Source: Faecalicatena fissicatena
GTDB taxonomy: Bacteria; Bacillota; Clostridia; Lachnospirales; Lachnospiraceae
NCBI GenBank assembly: GCA_001028025.1
Contig: LDAQ01000021.1
Coordinates: 1-54,000 of the forward strand
DNA length: 54,000 bases
Direction of reading: 5' to 3'
Shown here: one piece after another, positions 15,902 to 24,195 of the stretch
How positions within the stretch are numbered: the stretch's first letter is position 1
Layout of the letters: every line of letters starts with the position of its first letter
Notes under the pieces: generated by a model
Database searches by the model: none
Told to the model about the DNA's origin: nothing
The model's input: the letters and a program-made list of their open reading frames with translations, nothing else
Translations under genes and position numbers: made by a program

Positions 15902-18538
15902 ATGGACGCATTCATGGAACGCCCGGAGCAGACATTGGCACGTCTCGGGTCGGATAGTGAAAAGGGGCTGTCTGACAGTCAGGTACTGGAGAACAGAAAA
16001 AGGTGTGGGGAAAATTCATTTTCTAAGGAGGCCCCCATTCCGCTGTGGAAAAGAATCTGGGAGGCAGCGACGGAACCTATGCTGATCATGCTGCTGATTG
16101 CCGCATTTATTACGTCAGGCGTGAATATCGCCAGATATGCAACAGGCGGTGAAGCCGATTTTCTGGAGTGCGCGGGTATTTTTGCCGCGATTTCGCTCTC
16201 GGTTGTTATTACCGTAGTAATGGAAGGCAGAAGCGCAAAGGCATTTGAAACATTAAGTAAAATTGGAGAAGATACTCCGGTAAAGGTAATCCGGAATGGG
16301 GAAGTCTGTCTTATTCCGCAGAGGGATGTGGTTGTGGGAGACATCCTTTGTGTGGAGACAGGAGACAAACTTCCCGCGGACGGTCGTATTTTAGAGTGTT
16401 ATGAACTTATGGCGGATGAATCGGCGCTGACGGGGGAAAGTATGCCGGTACATAAAAATGCAGAGGCCGTTCTTGAGAATCCGGGGACCCCGGTTGCGGA
16501 ACGTGTAAATCTTTTATATTCAGGCTGTTTTATTACGGGTGGCAATGGAAAAATTGTGGTTACCGGCGTGGGCGACAATACGGAGTTTGGCAAAATTGCC
16601 AGGGAACTGGCAGCAGCCGATAACAGCAGCACACCCCTCCAGGAGAAGATGGCGTCGCTGGGGAAAAAGATCACCATTCTGGGATCAGCTGCCGCGGCCG
16701 TGGTATTTATGATCCAGCTGGTGATTTTCCTCAGGAACGGGACCGCTTCCCTGGATACAGTGTCCGAGGCTTTTATCACCAGTATAGTTCTGATTGTAGC
16801 TGCAGTACCGGAAGGGCTTCCTACTATTGTCGCAGTTTCACTTGCAGTGAATATTATTAAGATGTCAAAGCAGAACGCTCTGGTAAAAAAGATGATTGCC
16901 TGCGAAACCGTGGGGTGTATTAATGTAGTCTGTTCAGATAAGACGGGGACACTGACAGAGAACCGGATGACGGTGACGGATATATACAGCCATAAGCGCA
17001 TGCTGAAACCGAATGAATTAAAGAATGTCCATTTGATAGAAAATTTTTGTATTAATAGTACTGCAGATATCCAGTTTGAGGGGCAGCAGATGAAATTTAT
17101 CGGAAATCCCACGGAATGTGCGCTTTTGGCAGCAGTCCGCCAGAATGGAAGTGATTATACTGCTGTAAGGGAGACGATGGAAGTCCTGCATGTCTATCCG
17201 TTCAGTTCGGAATTGAAGTATATGACTACCGTGATAGACGGGGGAGATGGGATCGAAGTGTTTGCAAAAGGAAGTCCTGAGAAAATTATGGACATGTGCA
17301 GCATGACGGAAACGGAACGGGAAAAGGCTGTCCGGCAGATTACGGAGTTTCAGGAAAAAGCACGCAGAGTCATTGGATTTGCCCATAGAACAATGAAGCC
17401 AATAGACGATTATGAAAAGGATCGGCAGGTACTTGAAAAGGAGATGGTGTTCGACGGGTTTGCGGCAATTGCGGACCCAATCCGCGGCGATGTGTATGAG
17501 GCCGTAAAACGGTGCAGCCATGCGGGCATTGAGCTGAAAATACTAACCGGTGATAATATAGTAACGGCCACGGCAATAGCAGAGGAACTTGGGATTCTGG
17601 ATGAAGATCACATTGCAGTGGAATCTCAGGAAGTGGAAACGCTTTCCGAAGAAGAATTACTGGAGAAAATAAAACACGTCCGTGTAATTGCCAGAAGCAC
17701 ACCGGTTATAAAAATGAGGGTAGTTAAGGCGTTAAAGTCACAGGGCAGCGTTGTGGCAGTTACGGGAGACGGAATCAATGACGCTCCGGCGCTGAAGCAT
17801 GCGGATGTGGGAATTGCCATGGGAATCACAGGTACGGAAGTGTCCAAAGAGGCCAGTGATATTGTACTGTTGGACGACAGCTTTTCAACGATTGTAAAGG
17901 CTGTCCAGTGGGGACGGGGAATCTATGAGAATTTTCAAAGATTTATTCAGTTTCAGCTAACGGTCAACCTGTCTTCGGTAATTGTAGTTCTGGCATCTAT
18001 TTTGGCAAGGTTTACGGCCCCATTTAGCGCGCTGCAGCTGCTTTGGATTAATATTATTATGGATGGACCGCCGGCACTTACGCTGGGGTTGGAGCCGATA
18101 CGCGGAGATTTGATGGAACAGAAACCGACTCCGAGAAACACTGGAATCGTATCTAAATCAATGCTTTCCCGTATCGTTGTAAACGGAGTTTATATTTCCT
18201 GTGTATTTATGGCACAGCACTGGGGAAATTTCCTCGGAGGGAACCAGGAAGAGATGCCGACGATTCTGTTTACACTGTTTGTCGTGTTCCAGCTTTTTAA
18301 TGCCCTGAACAGCCGGGAACTGGCCAATGCAAGTATTTTTAAGAATATAGGCAATAACAGACTGATGCTTGCTGTATTTGCAGGAACTTTTGCATTGCAG
18401 GTAGTAATTACACAGTTTGGCGGTATGTTCTTCGGGACAGTACCGCTTGGTTTTGTAATGTGGCTGAAAATATTAGGGACTGGTTTTACTGTAGTTGTGA
18501 TTTCAGAGATTATGAAGTTGATAAAAGGAGCTGTTTAG
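15902..18538 (+). CDS. P-type cation-transporting ATPase (Ca2+/Mn2+ type)
   Basis: This 878-residue protein follows the P2-type ATPase plan. It has an N-terminal cation-ATPase domain, TM1-2 at about 55-105, an actuator with TGES (DESALTGES), and TM4 with the PEGLP ion-binding motif (about 299-303). The phosphorylation motif DKTGTLT has Asp346. A nucleotide-binding domain (KGSPE), TGD and GDGINDAPALK hinge motifs, and a C-terminal cation ATPase domain with four to six membrane helices complete it. It exports divalent cations using ATP. The manganese riboswitch upstream suggests Mn2+ efflux in addition to or instead of Ca2+. The ribosome site is AAGGAGG at seven bases. Confidence 0.92.
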   Translation: MDAFMERPEQTLARLGSDSEKGLSDSQVLENRKRCGENSFSKEAPIPLWKRIWEAATEPMLIMLLIAAFITSGVNIARYATGGEADFLECAGIFAAISLSVVITVVMEGRSAKAFETLSKIGEDTPVKVIRNGEVCLIPQRDVVVGDILCVETGDKLPADGRILECYELMADESALTGESMPVHKNAEAVLENPGTPVAERVNLLYSGCFITGGNGKIVVTGVGDNTEFGKIARELAAADNSSTPLQEKMASLGKKITILGSAAAAVVFMIQLVIFLRNGTASLDTVSEAFITSIVLIVAAVPEGLPTIVAVSLAVNIIKMSKQNALVKKMIACETVGCINVVCSDKTGTLTENRMTVTDIYSHKRMLKPNELKNVHLIENFCINSTADIQFEGQQMKFIGNPTECALLAAVRQNGSDYTAVRETMEVLHVYPFSSELKYMTTVIDGGDGIEVFAKGSPEKIMDMCSMTETEREKAVRQITEFQEKARRVIGFAHRTMKPIDDYEKDRQVLEKEMVFDGFAAIADPIRGDVYEAVKRCSHAGIELKILTGDNIVTATAIAEELGILDEDHIAVESQEVETLSEEELLEKIKHVRVIARSTPVIKMRVVKALKSQGSVVAVTGDGINDAPALKHADVGIAMGITGTEVSKEASDIVLLDDSFSTIVKAVQWGRGIYENFQRFIQFQLTVNLSSVIVVLASILARFTAPFSALQLLWINIIMDGPPALTLGLEPIRGDLMEQKPTPRNTGIVSKSMLSRIVVNGVYISCVFMAQHWGNFLGGNQEEMPTILFTLFVVFQLFNALNSRELANASIFKNIGNNRLMLAVFAGTFALQVVITQFGGMFFGTVPLGFVMWLKILGTGFTVVVISEIMKLIKGAV

Positions 18539-18613
18539 ACAGGGAATGAACTGGTGGCTCGTTCAGACCGTGCCGTGCACTCCGCTGCACTAAGGTTCCT
18601 GCATAAAAGTGCA

Positions 18614-18642
18614 TTGACAAGCTAAAATACACATGGTATGAT
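18614..18642 (+). promoter_or_regulatory. Sigma-A promoter of the fluoride-responsive transcript
   Basis: TTGACA at 18614-18619 is followed after exactly 17 bases by TATGAT at 18637-18642. The predicted start is near 18649, a few bases before the riboswitch. Confidence 0.85.
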
Positions 18643-18654
18643 TTTACAGTAAGA

Positions 18655-18717
18655 TTTTAAGGGAATGAGGTTCTCCCGTGGAGTATTCCAAAAGCGCATT
18701 TTGCTGATGACTTCTGT
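18655..18717 (+). promoter_or_regulatory. Fluoride riboswitch (crcB motif)
   Basis: The sequence has the crcB-motif features: GGGAATGAGGTTCTCCC (18661-18677) as the first stem-loop, AAAGCGC as the pseudoknot partner strand, and TGCTGATGACTTCTG (18702-18716) as the conserved 3' part. The class senses fluoride through Mg2+ and turns on exporters. The gene downstream is a CLC-F-type antiporter, which matches. Confidence 0.85.
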
Positions 18718-18744
18718 GTAAAAGCAGGGTTATCAGCTTTTTTT
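18703..18744 (+). terminator. Expression-platform terminator of the fluoride riboswitch
   Basis: GCTGATGAC (18703-18711), part of the aptamer, can pair with GTTATCAGC (18729-18737), with one G-U pair, followed by seven Ts. Aptamer folding and this terminator are therefore mutually exclusive, as expected for a fluoride ON switch. Confidence 0.8.
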
Positions 18745-18928
18745 GTCTAAAGCTGTATCTGCAGATCGCAGTCCGTTTTTTAATTGACCAGAGGATGAGA
18801 AGAGGATTGGGCTGCCTGCCGTTTGTTTTAGACACGCTAGAATTGGCAGGAGTCTGCTATAGACAGAGGGAACGGCGATGGGATTGAGAAGAATCTTTTT
18901 TCGAAAATGAGAGAGAGGAAGAAAGAAT
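18745..18928 (+). other. Long leader after the fluoride switch, no gene seen
   Basis: About 185 bases separate the terminator from the CLC start. CTGCCTGCC/GGCAG and AGTCTGC/GCAGTCC pieces suggest further structure, but no known motif is recognised. The AGAGAGAGGAAG ribosome site sits just before the ATG at 18929. Confidence 0.35.
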
Positions 18929-20230
18929 ATGAATGACAGAATAAAGAGGACATTCCGGACTTATGAAGAACTGGTGGTTTTGGGGCTTCTGGGAATTCCG
19001 ATCGGGTTCGTGGTAGGCGGAATCGATGCGGTATTCGGGAGAGTTCTGCTGGCAATTACGGATTTCAGGAACGGGCATCCGATGCAGCTGATTCCATTTC
19101 TGGCTTTGGCAGGTGCTGTTATTGCATTTTGTTATCTTAAGTTCGGAGGGAAGAGCAGTAAGGGTATGAATCTGATTTTTGAAGTCGGGCATGGAGAAGA
19201 GGAAGTGATTCCTTTGAAACTGATCCCCTTTATCATATCCGGAACATGGATCACACACCTGTTTGGCGGCAGTGCCGGACGGGAGGGGGTAGCAGTACAG
19301 ATTGGCGCCACTTTTTCCCATTGGGTGGGCAGGAAAATCCCATTGAAAAACAGCGCCCATATTTTTCTTGTGACAGGTATGGCCGCCGGATTTGCCGGAC
19401 TTTTTCGGACACCAATTGCAGCGGTATTATTTGCAATGGAGGTTCTGGTAGCCGGGGCATTGGAATATCAGGCGCTGCTGCCCGCTGTTACGGCTGCATT
19501 TACAGCCAGTGCAGCTTCGCAGCTTTTTGGGCTTGAAAAGTTTTCATTTTCATTGACAGCAAATCTGAGTCTGGATGTTCCGAATATGGGAAGGCTGGTC
19601 TTAGTGGGGATTTTATTTGGAATTGTAGGCGGCGCTTTTGCCTGGTCTTTGAAATACATGAAAGGAATTCTTTCCAGGCTTTGGAAACAGCCGGTTCTCC
19701 GGATTTTTTTCACAGGTCTTATTTTGAGTGTTTTGCTGCTCCTTTTATATAAAGGCAGATATGCGGGGCTTGGAACGAATCTCATCCATGCAAGTTTTTT
19801 CGGTCAAAAAATCTGGGGATATGACTGGTTATTGAAATTCATCCTTACGATACTGACGCTGGCAGCAGGTTTTCAGGGCGGAGAGGTCACACCTCTGTTC
19901 GCCATTGGAGCCAGCCTGGGAGTAGCGGTTGGCCCGGCTTTTGGCCTGCCTGTGGAGCTTGCGGCGGCGTTTGGCTATGCAGCAGTTTTTGGAAGTGCTA
20001 CGAATACGTTCCTGGCTCCGGTACTGATTGGCGCGGAGGTGTTCGGGTTTGCTTACCTTCCACATTTTTTTCTGGTATGTGTATTTTCATATTTGTTTAA
20101 TTTGAACAAATCCATTTATTCCCTGCAGAAAATAAGGCATGGACGCTTGGGAGAAGCGGAGCGGGAGCAGCAGAAAGAATATACGGATGTTGTGCAAGGC
20201 AAAACAAAACCGGCAGAACAGCTCGAATAG
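18929..20230 (+). CDS. CLC-F-type fluoride/proton antiporter with an unusual C-terminal tail
   Basis: This 433-residue multi-pass protein of the CLC family has GGSAGREGVAVQIG at about 112-125. Chloride CLCs have GKEGP here; the GREG version is typical of CLC-F fluoride exporters. Further helices contain AGFAGLFRTPIAAVLFAMEV and GGEVTPLFAIGASLG. CLC-F proteins expel fluoride in exchange for protons. The upstream fluoride riboswitch supports that role. The last ~25 residues (EAEREQQKEYTDVVQGKTKP and the end) are not CLC sequence; they match the RelB antitoxin tail encoded at 6.4 kb, so the original C-terminus was probably replaced by recombination. Confidence 0.88.
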   Translation: MNDRIKRTFRTYEELVVLGLLGIPIGFVVGGIDAVFGRVLLAITDFRNGHPMQLIPFLALAGAVIAFCYLKFGGKSSKGMNLIFEVGHGEEEVIPLKLIPFIISGTWITHLFGGSAGREGVAVQIGATFSHWVGRKIPLKNSAHIFLVTGMAAGFAGLFRTPIAAVLFAMEVLVAGALEYQALLPAVTAAFTASAASQLFGLEKFSFSLTANLSLDVPNMGRLVLVGILFGIVGGAFAWSLKYMKGILSRLWKQPVLRIFFTGLILSVLLLLLYKGRYAGLGTNLIHASFFGQKIWGYDWLLKFILTILTLAAGFQGGEVTPLFAIGASLGVAVGPAFGLPVELAAAFGYAAVFGSATNTFLAPVLIGAEVFGFAYLPHFFLVCVFSYLFNLNKSIYSLQKIRHGRLGEAEREQQKEYTDVVQGKTKPAEQLE

Positions 20231-20234
20231 CGCT

Positions 20235-20498
20235 TTATGCAGCTGTGTGATTCTTAAGGTTACAGGTTTTCCCATGCAGAGAACAGTAAATCATCCAGTA
20301 TGTTGGTTCTGATTCACCGTTAATCTCTAACAGATTAATATTATAATCATATCCGTCAATTGTAATTGTACTGCAGTTGAGATCCGGATAGGCTCTGTAT
20401 GTTAAGCAGTGTTCACGGCAGAAATGTGCAATTAAATCAAGGATTGCTTTATTATTTTCCGGCTTCTGTCTGCTGAATAAAATGTATGCAGTTTTCAT
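20235..20498 (-). CDS. Small hypothetical protein (87 aa)
   Basis: A GGAGG lies six bases before the ATG at 20498. The protein opens MKTAYILFSR and has a mixed alpha/beta look with four Cys; no family is recognised. It lies 27 bases downstream of dapA on the same strand, so the two are probably co-transcribed. It may be a small regulator or simply an uncharacterised protein. Confidence 0.55.
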   Translation of the reverse strand: MKTAYILFSRQKPENNKAILDLIAHFCREHCLTYRAYPDLNCSTITIDGYDYNINLLEINGESEPTYWMIYCSLHGKTCNLKNHTAA

Positions 20499-20525
20499 AA
20501 GATACCTCCACTTACATGAAATTGA

Positions 20526-21488
20526 TTATTGATTGTGTTTTAAAATGGAACCCGAATTTCCGGGAGTATGTATTGTAACAGAACTCATACGTTTCTTACA
20601 GTTAAGCAGATTGTATTTCTGCATTGTGGAATATAGTTTTTCGGCCATTGTTGCGTCCATGTCGCAGAGGGGAAGCCTGCAGGGGCCGGCCTGATAACCT
20701 AATGCGCGCATGGCCTGCTTAATGGGAATGGGGTTGACATCTAAAAACAATGCTTCAATCAGCTCCAGATATTTGAGCTGCAGGCTGTCGCTCTCGCTGC
20801 TGTTTCCATTAAAGTATGAGGCGCAGATGGCATGCACTTCGGCAGGCACGATGTTGGAAAGGACGGAAATCACGCCTTTTGCGCCCAGGGCCAGAGCTGA
20901 AGTTATCTGATCATCGTTTCCGGAATAAATGGCAAGGTCGTCCTTGCAGAGTGCAGCGATTTTGGCGATTTGGGAAAAATTGCCGCTTGCTTCTTTGACT
21001 GCTACGATATTCTCTATTTCACTGAGCCGCTTGAAGGTTGCCGGATAAATATTTACGCCGGTGCGGGACGGTACGTTATACAAAATGATCGGCAGATCCA
21101 CTGCCTCAGCACATGCCGAAAAATGTAAAAATAACCCCTGCTGGGAAGCCTTGTTATAATAGGGCGTAACATGGAGCAGAGCGTCTGCACCTGCTTTCTC
21201 GCATTCTTTCGACAGATAGACGGCATGGGCGGTGTTGTTGCTGCCGGCTCCCGCGATCACCGGAATCCGTCCCTTTACATGCCTGACTGCATGTTGTACG
21301 AGTGTGATATGTTCGTCATCAGTCAGTGTGGAACCTTCCCCGGTTGTTCCTGCAACGATGACGGCATCTGCATTTTCACCGATCTGCATATCTAACAGAT
21401 CGTCAAAGGCAGGAAAATTGATTGAAAAATCGTTATTCATAGGGGTAATGACTGCAGTACCCGCTCCTTTAAAAATTAATTTTTTCAT
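20526..21488 (-). CDS. dapA: 4-hydroxy-tetrahydrodipicolinate synthase (DapA family)
   Basis: This 320-residue protein condenses pyruvate with aspartate semialdehyde, the first committed step of lysine and diaminopimelate synthesis. It shows GTTGEGSTL (47-55), Tyr137 of YNVPSRTG and the Schiff-base Lys165 in VAVKEASGNF, plus YSGNDDQ. It is about 20-25 residues longer than typical DapA because of a C-terminal Ser/Thr/His-rich extension. An AAGGAGA ribosome site precedes ATG 21488. Other DapA-superfamily aldolases are possible but the motif set fits DapA well. No lysine riboswitch is seen upstream. Confidence 0.85.
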   Translation of the reverse strand: MKKLIFKGAGTAVITPMNNDFSINFPAFDDLLDMQIGENADAVIVAGTTGEGSTLTDDEHITLVQHAVRHVKGRIPVIAGAGSNNTAHAVYLSKECEKAGADALLHVTPYYNKASQQGLFLHFSACAEAVDLPIILYNVPSRTGVNIYPATFKRLSEIENIVAVKEASGNFSQIAKIAALCKDDLAIYSGNDDQITSALALGAKGVISVLSNIVPAEVHAICASYFNGNSSESDSLQLKYLELIEALFLDVNPIPIKQAMRALGYQAGPCRLPLCDMDATMAEKLYSTMQKYNLLNCKKRMSSVTIHTPGNSGSILKHNQ

Positions 21489-21699
21489 TATGCTGTCTCC
21501 TTATCTGGATTGTTGTTTGAGTTACTATTATCATATAAATTTCCCTGTAAAAAAGGGATAATAGTTTTAGCAAATGTTATTAAAACCGTATAAGTATTCT
21601 AAACCTTTACTGATTAACCTGTTGCTATGTGATTAAGTCACAGTTAAAATCTTCGGAATTATGTATGCTGGGAACAAATAAAGTCGGAGGTTATTGATT

Positions 21700-21909
21700 G
21701 TGGCTGATAAGAAAATGTGTAGAAAGGCTTTTATTGAACGTACAGAATGTGTGGCATGCGGATGCTGTGTGAAGGTATGCCCGAAAGATGCAATTCAAAT
21801 TGAGAAAGGAATTTTTGCCGATGTTGATCTGGCAAAATGTGTTGGCTGCGGTAAATGTGCCCGCGAATGTCCTGCATCCGTGATCGGAATCCGGGAGGTG
21901 CTCGTATGA
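21700..21909 (+). CDS. Two-cluster 4Fe-4S ferredoxin-like protein
   Basis: The start is best placed at GTG 21700, nine bases after CGGAGG. The 69-residue product has two ferredoxin motifs, CVACGCCVKVCP and CVGCGKCARECP, so it should carry two 4Fe-4S clusters. Its stop overlaps the next ATG (ATGA), so it is coupled to the NapH-like membrane protein and probably passes electrons to or from it. Confidence 0.85.
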   Translation: MADKKMCRKAFIERTECVACGCCVKVCPKDAIQIEKGIFADVDLAKCVGCGKCARECPASVIGIREVLV

Positions 21910-22523
21910 AAAAACACTGGTATGATTATCTATGGATATTTTCAGCGGTCTATCTGCTGCTCGGTTTTTTCAACATCCTTTTTGCATGGATCGGTCTGCT
22001 TTGTTTTTTTATCCCATTGATTATTTCAATTGCCGGGGGCGGCAAGGGGTATTGCAACCGCTACTGCGGAAGAGGGCAGCTGTTTTCATTGCTGGGCGGA
22101 CGGTTTGGCCTGTCCCGCAAAAAAGATCCGCCGAAATTTTTGCGCAGCAAGTGGTTCCGCTACGGGTTTCTGCTCTTTTTCTTTACCATGTTTTTCCAGA
22201 TGTTGTGGAACACCTGGCTGGTATTTGAAGAGGTGCATGGACTGAGGCAGATAGTGACCGTCCTGTGGACGTTTAAATTGCCATGGCACTGGGCGTATCA
22301 CGGAACGGCAGTTGCCCCGTGGGCAGCACAGTTTGCCTTTGGATTTTACAGTGTTATGCTGACGTCCACAATACTTGGCATGATTACGATGGTGCTGTTT
22401 AAACCCCGATCCTGGTGCGTATACTGCCCGATGGGTACGATGACACAACTTATCTGCAAAGCTAAATCAGGCCGGGATGTGAGCGTGTCACAGACTCAGG
22501 GACAGAATATTGGGAGGATCTGA
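21906..22523 (+). CDS. NapH/CcoG-like 4Fe-4S membrane protein
   Basis: The start is ATG 21906, overlapping the ferredoxin stop; an upstream in-frame extension overlaps the ferredoxin gene and is rejected. The 205-residue protein has about four membrane helices and two Cys motifs, CNRYCGRG (about 39-46) and CVYCPMGTM near the C-terminus, as in NapH-like quinol-linked electron-transfer proteins. Only part of the usual four-Cys motif is present at each site. The role in this organism is not evident; the pair looks like a small membrane electron-transfer module. Confidence 0.75.
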   Translation: MKKHWYDYLWIFSAVYLLLGFFNILFAWIGLLCFFIPLIISIAGGGKGYCNRYCGRGQLFSLLGGRFGLSRKKDPPKFLRSKWFRYGFLLFFFTMFFQMLWNTWLVFEEVHGLRQIVTVLWTFKLPWHWAYHGTAVAPWAAQFAFGFYSVMLTSTILGMITMVLFKPRSWCVYCPMGTMTQLICKAKSGRDVSVSQTQGQNIGRI

Positions 22524-22617
22524 GTAAAATGCAAACAGGGATTTAGCCTTATAGAATAAATGCTTAAATCAGGTCGTACTTCTGGAATAAAAAGCTTTGA
22601 AACTTAAAAGGACTGCT

Positions 22618-22663
22618 GCAGCCGTATATGATCCTGAAAAATCATACTTCGGCTGCATTTTTT
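22618..22663 (+). terminator. Terminator after the ferredoxin/NapH-like pair
   Basis: GCAGCCG (22618-22624) pairs with CGGCTGC (22650-22656), with an inner ATGAT/ATCAT stem, followed by ATTTTTT. Confidence 0.85.
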
Positions 22664-22706
22664 GTGCTATACTGAAAAAAGAACTGTACAGAGAGGGATA
22701 GATAGC

Positions 22707-22841
22707 ATGAGGTGTATTTTCTGCAAAGAGCCGTCGGGATTTTTTAAAGCATACCATGATGATTGCCATAATAGAGTTCAGGCAGCGCCTGGAAAGATGG
22801 AATATATTGTGAATGAGTATACGCGGAGATTACATCAATAG
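22707..22841 (+). CDS. Small Cys/His protein (44 aa)
   Basis: ATG 22707 follows AGAGGGA by 7-8 bases. The product opens MRCIFCKEPSGFFKAYHDDC and has a CxxC pair followed by HxxC, a likely zinc knuckle. It ends tail-to-tail with the next gene on the other strand (7-base overlap of the ends). No family is recognised, but a ribosome site plus a metal-binding pattern in 44 residues argues it is real. Confidence 0.5.
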   Translation: MRCIFCKEPSGFFKAYHDDCHNRVQAAPGKMEYIVNEYTRRLHQ

Positions 22842-23137
22842 AAATTCATTGTGATGGTCTTATATGGTTCAAATCCCTGATTCAGGCAAAAGTGAGAACT
22901 ATATATATCCAGTATGATGGAATTAGGTGTGCCATTAATCCTGGTATGTTCCCGCACAATTTCTTCTGCCACGCTTTTGACAGTCCAGAATTTGTAAACT
23001 ATAACATTGATTTTCACTTCTCTTGACTGATCCGTTGATATACTTAAGTCATTTACAATTTCATAGTCTGGTAGTAAGTTAATCAGTGTCAGAATTAAGA
23101 CCAGAGCTATTAAAATAAGATATAATTTCTTCTTCAT
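22835..23137 (-). CDS. Small membrane-anchored protein (100 aa)
   Basis: The likely start is ATG 23137, preceded by GGGGGAA; a longer upstream frame lacks a ribosome site. Residues 4-21 (LYLILIALVLILTLINLL) form one membrane helix or an uncleaved signal anchor; the rest is extracellular. No family is recognised. It is adjacent to no obvious partner. Confidence 0.5.
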   Translation of the reverse strand: MKKKLYLILIALVLILTLINLLPDYEIVNDLSISTDQSREVKINVIVYKFWTVKSVAEEIVREHTRINGTPNSIILDIYSSHFCLNQGFEPYKTITMNFY

Positions 23138-23355
23138 AGATAAATTCCCCCTATAAAAATCATAGGACGGAAAAAGATGCAAATCTACTGGTAAATTATG
23201 GTAATTAAATAGCGGTATGAATGTGGAAAAAATTATATGTGACGGTGTATAATGTAGATAAATTACAGAAGTCTGAAATAGCTGCTGTGTATGGAAGGAC
23301 ATATATTACAGACTGGGAATATAGCCGGAAAATATAAACGGTAGAAGAGGGCGCT

Positions 23356-24183
23356 ATGGCAAAAGGATTGATAGATTTATTATTGGATAATATATTTGAC
23401 GCCGAGTGGATAGGACGCCGTGGGGAAAAATTAACAGATAGGGAACTTATTCTGGTCAGATTGTTTGGGCGGAGCGGCAGGGTGCTGCGCAACATTTATG
23501 TGCCAAAGGATAATGGAGAAACGTCTGAGATAGATGTTTTATTTATTACACAGAAAGGTATTTTTGTAATCGAAAGCAAAAATTATTCCGGTTGGATTTT
23601 CGGTGATGAAAAGGCGGCGTACTGGACGGCAATGCTGCCTAATAAAGCAAAGAATCGTTTTTATAATCCGATTAAGCAGAATAAATCACATATCAAATGG
23701 CTGGAAAAATATCTGGATGATGATATACCGTTGTTTTCAATCGTTACTTTTTCTGAGCGCTGTGAATTGAAAAAGATTAACGTTGAAAGTCCAGATATTT
23801 CAATTATAAAAAGAGATAAGTTGTATGCGGCTGTACGACTCACCTGGGGCAATGCCGAGGACAAACTTGATAAGCCTAAGATATCTGAAATATATGATAA
23901 ACTCGAAGTGTTAACTCATGTAGATCAGGCTGTAAAGGCAGCACATATAGATAAAATCAAAACCAAATATATGAAAGCGGAAATTCAGACAAATACCAAA
24001 CAGATTGAGCCTGCAGAACCAACGGGTGAAACTTTGATTTGCCCTCACTGTGGAGGAAAACTGATACTGCGTGTTGCAAAGAAGGGAGCTAATGCAGGCA
24101 ATAGTTTTTATGGCTGCGCAAATTTCCCAACTTGCAGATATGTACGCAATATAGATGGAGAATTCGAAAAGAATAAGGAATGA
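23356..24183 (+). CDS. NERD-domain protein with topoisomerase-type zinc ribbon
   Basis: This 275-residue protein has an N-terminal NERD (nuclease-related) domain with the PD-(D/E)xK pattern Asp60 (EIDVLFIT) and Glu73-x-Lys75 (VIESKNYSGW). The C-terminal zinc ribbon is like that of topoisomerase I, with Cys229, Cys232, Cys254 and Cys260. NERD proteins are predicted DNases; this architecture is common in Firmicutes and its role is unknown. It is 12 bases from the next gene and may share its transcript. Confidence 0.85.
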   Translation: MAKGLIDLLLDNIFDAEWIGRRGEKLTDRELILVRLFGRSGRVLRNIYVPKDNGETSEIDVLFITQKGIFVIESKNYSGWIFGDEKAAYWTAMLPNKAKNRFYNPIKQNKSHIKWLEKYLDDDIPLFSIVTFSERCELKKINVESPDISIIKRDKLYAAVRLTWGNAEDKLDKPKISEIYDKLEVLTHVDQAVKAAHIDKIKTKYMKAEIQTNTKQIEPAEPTGETLICPHCGGKLILRVAKKGANAGNSFYGCANFPTCRYVRNIDGEFEKNKE

Positions 24184-24195
24184 CTGGAGAAAAAT

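Noticed and set aside
18866..18900. GGCGATGGG just before the CLC gene as a second fluoride aptamer
   Set aside because: It has the opening motif only; no matching CGCC arm or GATGAC segment follows. The real aptamer is at 18655-18717.
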